Source: Pseudobdellovibrionaceae bacterium
GTDB taxonomy: Bacteria > Bdellovibrionota > Bdellovibrionia > Bdellovibrionales > JAMPXM01
Direction: 5' to 3'
NCBI GenBank assembly: GCA_016791465.1
Contig: JAEUWE010000231.1
Location: forward strand, 1 to 13,154
Length of the DNA: 13,154 nucleotides
Shown in pieces: positions 6,928 to 11,890 of this stretch (the first letter of the stretch is position 1; every line of letters begins with the position of its first letter). The notes under the pieces were generated by a model. The model did no database searches. It was not told the origin of the DNA and saw nothing but the letters and a program-made list of their open reading frames with translations. Both the position numbers and the translations under genes were made by a program.

Positions 6928-7716
6928 GTGAAAAAGACTTTCATCCAAGGCGGTCTTAGCCTCATCTTGCTATCAACTGGTTTTCTGCCGAACGAATCAA
7001 CGGCAGCAGATGAGTTCCCGGTACCCGAGCGAAGCTGTCCACCTCGTACAAATAAAACCGCCGCTATTCTTTGCACTGCAAAACTATGGTGCCCAGATTG
7101 TGGACTCAATGATCTATACCCAAATGAGCTTACGACGAATTCAATCGACTTCAAATCAATCCAAATCCAGATCGATACACCGAGGCTGATCCAGCTCGGC
7201 ACCATGAAAGGCACAGGAAAGCTCACTGTCCGCCGTCTCGTCTCTAACTCAGAGCAGACTAAAATTTGTCCTGAGGAAGATGGCTATATTCTCGTCGGAC
7301 AATGGAAAAGCAGCCAATGTGTCCCGCTACCAAAGGGCAAATCAATTCCTCTGAAAATGACAAAGGGACTCACTCAGCTTCTAAAAACCTTTCAGTACGA
7401 AAATGTCAGTTTTCGCAAGTCAATCTATTCCCCCTACTCTCTTCATTTCGCCACACTGACAATCAAAGCCGGGCAGACCGTGTGTGGCGTGCATTTCCCC
7501 TCCAAAACACAGGTCATCTTCAATGAAATGGAAATCGACGACGACTCATTCGAGGTCAGACCCACAACGCCAATTGTAGCCAACGGAAAGACATACCCAA
7601 AATACACTGGCCGTATGAATACACAGTATTATTGGCTATTTGACGGAGAGAAATGCAGCGTGAAGTTCCGAATCGATGATGAGCCGGATGAGGAGAACTT
7701 AGACCCATTCAAATAA
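6928..7716 (+). CDS. Diverged exported partner protein 4
   Basis: The frame is open from 6838, but GTG 6928 is the better start: it begins a clear signal peptide (VKKTF, then a Gly/Leu-rich stretch ending near STAA) and gives 262 aa, matching the 254-265 aa of the other partners. No strong ribosome site is visible. It is a distant paralogue: a C-rich N-terminal start with CPDC, then a segment with alternating hydrophobic residues, a central TVCGV motif in the same place as VCGV of partner 1, and a C-terminal GEKCSVKFRID matching the GC.VRI end of the others. It has two extra cysteines (KICPE and SQCVP). It follows the unrelated tail at 6732-6920, so it may protect against a different enzyme. 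Role inferred only from paralogy. Confidence 0.6.
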   Translation: MKKTFIQGGLSLILLSTGFLPNESTAADEFPVPERSCPPRTNKTAAILCTAKLWCPDCGLNDLYPNELTTNSIDFKSIQIQIDTPRLIQLGTMKGTGKLTVRRLVSNSEQTKICPEEDGYILVGQWKSSQCVPLPKGKSIPLKMTKGLTQLLKTFQYENVSFRKSIYSPYSLHFATLTIKAGQTVCGVHFPSKTQVIFNEMEIDDDSFEVRPTTPIVANGKTYPKYTGRMNTQYYWLFDGEKCSVKFRIDDEPDEENLDPFK

Positions 7717-7735
7717 CCGGGCAAACGGTCACAGC

Positions 7736-7758
7736 TTGAGCATCATTTCGCTGCTCAA
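7736..7758. terminator. Possible hairpin after the module array
   Basis: TTGAGCA (7736-7742) and TGCTCAA (7752-7758) form a perfect 7-bp stem with a 9-base loop, 20 bases after the last partner gene and between convergent genes. There is no clear T run on either side, so it is at best a weak or factor-assisted terminator. Confidence 0.3.
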
Positions 7759-7833
7759 ATGAAGCCGACTTCTTCCACGTCTTTCAACTTCCATTGCCAC
7801 ACTATGCATTCGCAATAGAAAAATCACCCTACC

Positions 7834-8568
7834 CTATCGGTTAAAGGCTATCTTAATCCGGCATGCGCTAGCCTGGGGATACTTCCTCACCACGACGCAG
7901 TCTCCGACGCTCAAGGATTTGATCGTATTTGGATGCACATTGAATTCTTCGACCTCACGAGAACTACGCTTACCAGTGTCGATAGGTAGTCCGAAGAAAG
8001 ACTCAGTCTGCATCGTCTGTTTCCACGCCGAACGAGTTCCGGCGATGCCGCAGATCAACTCTGCACTCTCAGGACGCTTCTGAAGAAACGCGTACAAGGT
8101 TGCTGTATTGCCCATGAGTCGACCGCAGAACTGAGGCGAAATTCGGTCAAGGTCCGAGATCTCTTGGTGCGCAACCACTATCCCAATGCGACTGCTCCTA
8201 GCGCGATCGAGGAAGCCAACGAACTCTTCATCGGCCAGATCGGCAAACTCATCGATGATCACGGTGAATGGCCTTCGATCGCTTGCTGTGATTTCTGAAT
8301 CGATCCTTGCCGAGACGGCCTTGAGATCCTGTATGATGAAGCGACCGACAGCTCTGGCCGTTTCACCGAAGCGTCTTGTGTCTAAAAACATGAAAACTAT
8401 TTTGCCAGCCCGGACCGCCTCAAAAAGATCGATAGCGTTCTCAGACCAAAGCACTCGATCACCGAAGTCCGAATAGGCAATCGACTCAAGTTGAACGCGC
8501 AATCCTTGAAGCGACTTGAAGTTGTCGTTTGAAGATAGAAATGAGTGCGCTTCTTTGACCCGGGCGGC
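7834..8568 (-). pseudogene. Conjugative type IV coupling protein (TraG/TraD/VirD4 class), C-terminal fragment
   Basis: An open minus-strand frame of about 244 codons ending in TAG at 7834-7836. It contains a Walker B strand VIIDEFADLA, the helix FLDRARSSRIG, VVAHQEISDL and a C-terminal NTIKSLSVGDCVVVRKYP segment, all typical of the C-terminal half of coupling ATPases that recruit DNA to a conjugation channel (TraM-recognition/TraG C-terminal type). The Walker A half is absent. A TTG at 8502 could start a 222-aa protein, but coupling-protein-like residues (RVKEAHSFLSSNDNFKSLQG) continue in frame upstream to about 8568, so it is a 5'-truncated remnant and not a complete gene. Upstream, an unrelated + strand frame takes over. 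Its last 32 codons are repeated at 11581-11678. It indicates past conjugative-element DNA here. Confidence 0.75.
7835..7932 (-). repeat. 98-bp direct repeat, copy A (3' end of coupling-protein gene)
   Basis: Matches 11581-11678 in the same orientation with four mismatches (7839, 7848, 7849, 7900). It comprises the last codons and stop of the coupling-protein gene. At protein level the two copies differ only by Ala to Ser near the end; the other changes are silent, as expected for a paralogous gene end and not for a non-coding attachment site. Confidence 0.9.
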
Positions 8569-8727
8569 GGAGCCGGCGCTGGAGGAAGTATCGACTACTT
8601 CAACGGAAGCTCACCCAATGGTCCAGTTCAAGGTGGTGGTTTTACTATCGGCGAGGCTATCGGGAGCTCCGCTTCGATCTCAAATGCCTGGACGAGCGTT
8701 GAAAGTTTGGGAAACATATTCAGATGA
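8545..8727 (+). CDS. Glycine-rich headless tail, candidate toxin tip remnant
   Basis: An open frame of 60 codons from GTG 8545, directly after an in-frame TGA at 8542-8544. It begins RFFDPGGGAGAGG and continues with a Gly/Ser-rich sequence ending SLGNIFR. RFFDP recalls the end of a YD/Rhs core (RYYDP...), but that is too short to be sure. Its stop overlaps the next start as ATGA (8724-8727), which is strong evidence that it was translated together with the membrane protein downstream. No ribosome site precedes GTG 8545, and its first bases overlap the coupling-protein remnant on the other strand, so the 5' part is missing at a junction near 8545-8570. Function unknown. Confidence 0.42.
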   Translation: MRFFDPGGGAGAGGSIDYFNGSSPNGPVQGGGFTIGEAIGSSASISNAWTSVESLGNIFR

Positions 8728-8993
8728 GGAAGAAACTAGAGATCGGATTTCGAATTCTCATGTTCTTTGCGCTAGGCCTTTGGGTTCTCAACGGTAACGT
8801 TTATCGTGACTTTGCGAAGGCTGGCTCAGTCGCGAACCCGTTAACCGGTGAGATATACCCTGTTAATTTCAGCTATACTATTCGGTTTGTAGATCGCGGC
8901 ACTCTAGATCTGTATAATTGGACTCTGTATGGATCATATGCAGTCGCCGGGCTCACGATCATGGTCTACCTATTGGCTCGGTTTCATTCTTAA
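8724..8993 (+). CDS. Small two-helix membrane protein, candidate immunity protein (89 aa)
   Basis: Unrecognised 89-aa protein with a basic start (MRKKLE), a hydrophobic helix near residues 11-23, a loop of about 40 residues (24-65) and a second helix near 66-85. The basic N-terminus predicts both ends in the cytoplasm and the loop in the periplasm. It starts in an ATGA overlap with the Gly-rich tail upstream, the arrangement of a toxin tip with its immunity gene. The loop and second helix (YTIRF, then an aliphatic segment) weakly resemble the 104-aa protein at 9122-9436 (YIVKY). Immunity role inferred from context only. Confidence 0.6.
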   Translation: MRKKLEIGFRILMFFALGLWVLNGNVYRDFAKAGSVANPLTGEIYPVNFSYTIRFVDRGTLDLYNWTLYGSYAVAGLTIMVYLLARFHS

Positions 8994-9121
8994 AAAATCA
9001 AAATCGTTGGCGGCTGATCCGGTCAACGACGAGAAGTGATTTCATTCTAAGAACGTGATGACTATTGATCAGAGAGCAACGCGCTCCCCGCGATGGGCCG
9101 GTATCTAGCAGGAGAACAATC

Positions 9122-9436
9122 TTGAACTACATTTTGATAAAATTCCAGTTGTACAGAGCACATCTTATCCAGCTTTTTGGCATCATCGGCGCCATGGCTG
9201 GCGCTACTATTTTTTATTATGAAAACTCTTTTATCTCCTATCCTGATCAACCTGACTTCTCTTCGGGAAAGACAATCGCCTATATCGTCAAATATGACCT
9301 GATTCGATACGTCGCACCCGATGAGGCTTTCGTGGCCCACGTCGCACCCTACACTCTCCTTGTGTCTGCCGCTCTATTTCTCTTGCTAGGAGTCTTTGAA
9401 TTAAAAAAACGCGGCATCTGGTTTCGGTCAAACTAG
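9122..9436 (+). CDS. Small two-helix membrane protein, candidate immunity protein (104 aa)
   Basis: Unrecognised protein. TTG 9122 is preferred over a longer frame from 9065 because AGGAG (9110-9114) lies 7 bases ahead and the residues added by the longer frame look non-coding. Helices lie near residues 15-33 and 75-92, with a periplasmic loop between them containing PDQPDFSSGK and YIVKYDLIRY; the C-terminus is basic (ELKKRGIWFRSN). Its topology and loop pattern resemble the 89-aa protein just upstream, so the two may be old paralogues. The preceding 128-bp gap has a short frame ending in TAG at 9105-9107, just before the ribosome site, possibly another lost tail. The end overlaps the zincin fragment in another frame. 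Confidence 0.58.
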   Translation: MNYILIKFQLYRAHLIQLFGIIGAMAGATIFYYENSFISYPDQPDFSSGKTIAYIVKYDLIRYVAPDEAFVAHVAPYTLLVSAALFLLLGVFELKKRGIWFRSN

Positions 9437-9621
9437 ATCTAGACAATGCCTTTGTATTTTTCGCCGGTTCAAACGGCAATCCGTACAATACATTCACACT
9501 CGAAAGAGTCGTTGCTCATGAAATGGCACATTGGCTCACGAGAAGCGAAAGTCTGGCTGTAAAACTTGAAAACGCAATCGTCGCCCCACTAGAATCTGGA
9601 AATAAGCGCGTTAGCTACTAA
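9400..9621 (+). pseudogene. Zincin metalloprotease tail (HEMAH), candidate toxin tip remnant
   Basis: An open stretch of 73 codons after a TGA at 9397-9399, with no ATG, GTG or TTG start that has a ribosome site, so it is a headless fragment. The convincing part is NPYNTFTLERVVAHEMAHWL: an HExxH zinc-metalloprotease helix (9517-9531) preceded by hydrophobic residues, as in the short zincin domains found at the C-termini of polymorphic toxins and type III effectors (for example the M91/NleD-like group). About 30 residues follow, ending NKRVSY. The third zinc ligand cannot be assigned. The 5' end overlaps the 104-aa gene, so the junction lies near 9430. The next gene encodes a secreted protein 65 bases later, a plausible former immunity partner. 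Confidence 0.55.
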
Positions 9622-9686
9622 TTCTTTTTCGTAAAATCGTGGCCTTACTCACTGTGCGAATGACACTTTTAGCCGAAAGGAAAATT

Positions 9687-10145
9687 ATGAATTCACTCAT
9701 CGCAACTATGCTTCTGCAGATTGCAGTCTCAACTGCAATTGCAAAAACAAAAACGGCAGATGAAATTCCCTGTTTTTCAAACAAGAACGGGAAGATGTAC
9801 TACTCGGCTCAATTGAGAGATACAATTTACGAAAATACGACCCGAATGAACTTTGCATACCCAGACGGCTTTTCGAACGACAAGCGCGTCTACGAATTCT
9901 ATCAGTTGGCCTGTTCGAAGCGATCGGAGCGCCTTTCTGAGCACCGAGTTCCTGTCATTCGCCTCCTTGTGCCTGGAGATCCTCAGTCAATTTGGATCGA
10001 CAAAGAAGGAAACGTTGAGTTCGATGCTTGGGACACTACGATTTCCAAAACGCTCGGGTTGCAAATTCTGAAAATAGTCCAAGATGAGTACGAAAAAGCC
10101 GAACTCGAGAAAAACGATTCACCAACAAAGAAAAAAGTAAAATAG
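9687..10145 (+). CDS. Exported protein of unknown function, candidate periplasmic immunity protein (152 aa)
   Basis: ATG 9687 is chosen because GAAAGGA (9675-9681) precedes it and because it begins a good signal peptide (hydrophobic 3-17, cleavage after AIA at 19); a longer frame from 9639 lacks this. The mature part has exactly two cysteines (C29, C76), likely a disulfide, a segment VPVIRLLVPGDP then WIDKEGNVEFDAWD of beta character, and a charged Lys/Glu-rich tail. No family recognised. It lies directly after the zincin tail, so it may be the immunity protein for a metalloprotease toxin acting in the periplasm. This is inference from position. Confidence 0.62.
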   Translation: MNSLIATMLLQIAVSTAIAKTKTADEIPCFSNKNGKMYYSAQLRDTIYENTTRMNFAYPDGFSNDKRVYEFYQLACSKRSERLSEHRVPVIRLLVPGDPQSIWIDKEGNVEFDAWDTTISKTLGLQILKIVQDEYEKAELEKNDSPTKKKVK

Positions 10146-10198
10146 TGGGGACTTTGGGCTTTTCTGTAATGGTTTCGCCGATTGGGTAAGGAAAAATC

Positions 10199-10552
10199 AT
10201 GTCAGAGAGTTTCCGCGCGAATAGTGTTGAGAGCTTTCAAGCTCGCCTGAATGACTGGTTCGCCATGTACAACTCTGGCTCGATTCATCTCACAGAGAGC
10301 CTACAGCCGGCGGACATCCCCTTCGAATCGTATCGAATCGTGTATACTGCCACATTTACTCCTGATAATCTTGACCAAGCTCTTGTGCACGTTAGCCTGG
10401 AAAGCGATGGCTTCGTCGGCATTGGCCTCGAAACCTATGCACGAATGAACACAAGGCTCAATCTTAGAGAATCGAAGTCTAGCTTGCGATACCTGGCGGG
10501 ATTTGAACCGGCACTCAAAGATCACGATGATTTATTCAGGCAATGCTCGTAA
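10199..10552 (+). CDS. Soluble protein of unknown function, candidate cytoplasmic immunity protein (117 aa)
   Basis: ATG 10199 has AAGGA at 10188-10192, six bases ahead. There is no signal peptide and no membrane segment. The protein opens with an amphipathic helical part (SVESFQARLNDWFAMYN) and then alternates strands (YRIVYTATFT; ALVHVSLESDGFVGIGLE), ending in a charged tail, a compact alpha/beta look common in small immunity proteins. Family not recognised. A frame that stops at 10187-10189, ten bases before the start, ends in FSVMVSPIG and may be a last trace of a lost toxin tip. The 3' end overlaps the start of another short tail (10539-10610). Confidence 0.55.
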   Translation: MSESFRANSVESFQARLNDWFAMYNSGSIHLTESLQPADIPFESYRIVYTATFTPDNLDQALVHVSLESDGFVGIGLETYARMNTRLNLRESKSSLRYLAGFEPALKDHDDLFRQCS

Positions 10553-10610
10553 TCAGTGCCGCCAAAATGCCACAAACGATTATGTGAAATGCCTACAAAG
10601 TTTTAAATAG
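10539..10610 (+). pseudogene. Short cysteine-containing protein tail, possible toxin tip remnant
   Basis: 23 codons ending in TAG at 10608-10610 read GNARNQCRQ then DYVKCLQSFK, with a Cys spacing and helical character like the C-termini of many secreted enzymes. It ends 18 bases before the next gene and six bases before that gene's ribosome site, as the other tails in this region do. It is short, overlaps the end of the 117-aa gene in another frame, and could be chance. Confidence 0.25.
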
Positions 10611-10628
10611 TCCGGCGGGAGTGATATT

Positions 10629-10931
10629 ATGCCTTCAAACGATGTGGTTGTGACAAGAGAGTTTTACATTATAGGCTCCGAGCATCGAATTCGCCTCAAT
10701 ATATATCGGCCTGTGTCTACGGCCAAAGATGGCATCTTCCGTTGCCGAGTCGAAATTGAAGGTGCGCCTGATGATCTTAACGGCATTGACGCCTCCGGAG
10801 AAGATAGCCTGCAGGCCATGCTTCATGCCCTTAAAATGGCAAAGGCTATGCTTTCAAGCATGAATCAGTTCAACTTCAATTCCAATATGCGCTGGCTGTC
10901 CGACTCCGATCCCAGCCTCAACTTAGAATAG
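10629..10931 (+). CDS. DUF6968-like small protein, candidate immunity protein (100 aa)
   Basis: ATG 10629 has GGGAG at 10617-10621. The protein is soluble. Its layout (an N-terminal strand pair, IYRPV, then FRCRVEIEGAPDDL, a Gly-containing turn and the helix GEDSLQAMLHALKMAKAML) resembles the DUF6968-type proteins in which an R/YRP motif, an F/WRC strand with an IEG sequence and a GxDxxQAL helix recur. The assignment is from memory of that pattern and should be checked with a profile search. Those proteins have no firm function to my knowledge. It lies between a short headless tail and a YD-repeat fragment, which fits an orphan immunity gene. Confidence 0.6.
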   Translation: MPSNDVVVTREFYIIGSEHRIRLNIYRPVSTAKDGIFRCRVEIEGAPDDLNGIDASGEDSLQAMLHALKMAKAMLSSMNQFNFNSNMRWLSDSDPSLNLE

Positions 10932-11087
10932 GGCGCCACCCATCTCGCCAGCGACATTCGCTACACCTATGATCCAGTCGGACGCTTAAGCCGCGTTGTG
11001 AGATCAGGTCCGATTGCATCAGATATGCGCTATGCTTGCGGTGCTCGTGGGAGCATTGACTCGCGCAGTGAACCGGGTACTTACTGA
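10932..11087 (+). pseudogene. YD-repeat (Rhs-type) core fragment
   Basis: 51 codons directly after the stop of the previous gene and without a start codon. They contain IRYTYDPVGRLSRVV, a textbook YD repeat (Y.YD..GRL..V) of the kind that builds the cocoon of Rhs and other YD polymorphic toxins. Conventional Rhs proteins have dozens of these; here only one remains and the frame stops at 11085-11087. A different frame with protein-like residues takes over near 11030. It ties this array to YD-type toxins. Confidence 0.65.
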
Positions 11088-11178
11088 GACATATTCAGAA
11101 GCTGCGGGATTCTTTTTCGGTGCAGGAGCAGTTCAGGCAGGGCCAGGCCTATCGCCTTGCGGATGTGGAGCAAAATAG
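11032..11178 (+). CDS. 48-codon tail coupled to the 87-aa membrane protein, candidate toxin tip remnant
   Basis: The frame can start at ATG 11032 and ends in TAG at 11176-11178, immediately followed by the ATG of the next gene (TAGATG). The peptide has a hydrophobic start (MLAVLVGAL), the helix TRAVNRVLTETYSEAAG, a Gly/Phe stretch FFFGAGAVQAGPG and a Cys-containing end SPCGCGAK. It overlaps the YD fragment out of frame, so either a frameshift separates the Rhs core from this tail or two pieces were joined here. No strong ribosome site; probably a remnant. Family unknown. Confidence 0.35.
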   Translation: MLAVLVGALTRAVNRVLTETYSEAAGFFFGAGAVQAGPGLSPCGCGAK

Positions 11179-11442
11179 ATGGGACAGTTCGTACATGATG
11201 TATTATTGAGCCTTGCTTGGGTCCCGTTTTTTGTCGCCGCCGGTTTTCTGGCACTGTTTCTTTCTAGAAAATATAAGATTACTTGGCTGACAAATTTTCT
11301 AACTCAGCCGTCTGAACAAAACCGTCCACCAGGATGGTTGGTGATTGTAGCAGGAATACTCCTTGTAGCTTTAACAGTGACTTGGTTTGCTCTTCCAGTG
11401 GAACGTCGACTGATCCTACGGAATCATCTTTTAGGCCCTTAA
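11179..11442 (+). CDS. Small two-helix membrane protein, candidate immunity protein (87 aa)
   Basis: ATG 11179 abuts the stop of the preceding tail, and TGGAG (11166-11170) inside that tail serves as ribosome site eight bases ahead, so translation is likely coupled. Helices lie near residues 9-28 and 52-72, separated by a mostly polar loop (SRKYK, then TQPSEQNRPPG); the C-terminus is basic. By the positive-inside rule the loop is cytoplasmic, the opposite of the 89- and 104-aa proteins. Family not recognised. Position after a YD/toxin tail suggests an immunity protein against a membrane- or envelope-acting toxin (inference). Confidence 0.55.
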   Translation: MGQFVHDVLLSLAWVPFFVAAGFLALFLSRKYKITWLTNFLTQPSEQNRPPGWLVIVAGILLVALTVTWFALPVERRLILRNHLLGP

Positions 11443-11580
11443 TCAGATTGAGCTGTTGAATTCAGGAACTGCAAACTCTGACGCCCAACAAATTATTAAT
11501 TGGAGATGACGCTGGCCCCGTGTCTGGAGCAAGGGTTGACTGCAATCCAGTAACGGTGAGTCCCTATAGAACTCTCTTCC

Positions 11581-11678
11581 TATCTGTTAAAGGAGATCTT
11601 AATCCGGCATGCGCTAGCCTGGGGATACTTCCTCACCACGACGCAATCTCCGACGCTCAAGGATTTGATCGTATTTGG
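11581..11678 (-). repeat. 98-bp direct repeat, copy B (3' end of coupling-protein gene)
   Basis: Second copy of the segment at 7835-7932, same orientation, offset 3746 bases, four mismatches. Read on the minus strand it keeps the coupling-protein frame and stop, with one amino-acid change (Ala to Ser). Immediately beyond 11678 the similarity stops and the 9-bp triplicate begins, so the rest of this coupling gene has been replaced or deleted. Confidence 0.9.
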
Positions 11679-11705
11679 GGTTCTTCGGGTTCTTCAGGTT
11701 CTTCA
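11679..11705. repeat. Three tandem 9-bp units at the repeat junction
   Basis: GGTTCTTCG, GGTTCTTCA and GGTTCTTCA in a row, starting at the base after the 98-bp repeat ends. The position suggests a trace of the rearrangement or polymerase slippage at its edge; no coding frame there is supported. Confidence 0.8.
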
Positions 11706-11841
11706 CGGTTGAGGGTGGGAAAAATGGGGTGATCGTCAGTCCGTGACGTAGAATCAACCATTTAACCCATACTAGAGGAGAAAAGAGGCAAGAACAGCAT
11801 TTTTCGCTCAAACAAGCTTTCTGCATCGAAGTGACTCTCTC

Positions 11842-11866
11842 AAAAATCGCATCCCGACCATCGGGA
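11842..11866 (-). terminator. Rho-independent terminator of the integrase gene
   Basis: On the minus strand TCCCGA-TGG-TCGGGA (11852-11866) forms a perfect 6-bp stem with a 3-base loop, followed by TGCGATTTTTG containing five T (11842-11846). It lies about 25 bases after the integrase stop. The five-base gap between stem and T run makes it imperfect. Confidence 0.55.
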
Positions 11867-11890
11867 CTGACCGTTAAATTAAAAACTCTC

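Larger units (their letters stand above)
11443..11890. other. Gene-free stretch between the cassette array and the integrase
   Basis: 448 bases without a supported gene. It holds a short frame ending in TGA at 11507-11509 (peptide LNQIELLNSG...QQIINWR, 23 codons, possibly another tail), the second 98-bp coupling-gene repeat (11581-11678), a 9-bp triplicate (11679-11705) and the integrase terminator (11842-11866). I see no promoter or RNA gene that I can support. Confidence 0.5.

Noticed and set aside
6838..7716. Longer 292-aa form of partner 4 starting at ATG 6838
   Set aside because: The added 30 residues are basic and non-coding in character, precede an internal signal peptide, and overlap another protein-like frame ending at 6920. 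GTG 6928 gives the length of the paralogues.
8502..8502. TTG 8502 as a genuine start for a 222-aa coupling-type ATPase
   Set aside because: Coupling-protein-like residues continue in frame upstream of it and the Walker A domain is missing, so this is a truncated remnant.
7835..11678. The two 98-bp repeats as attL/attR sites of the integrase
   Set aside because: They keep a coding frame with mostly silent differences, are gene ends and not tRNA ends, and the integrase lies outside the bracketed segment. Homologous repeats fit better, although an attachment role is not strictly excluded.
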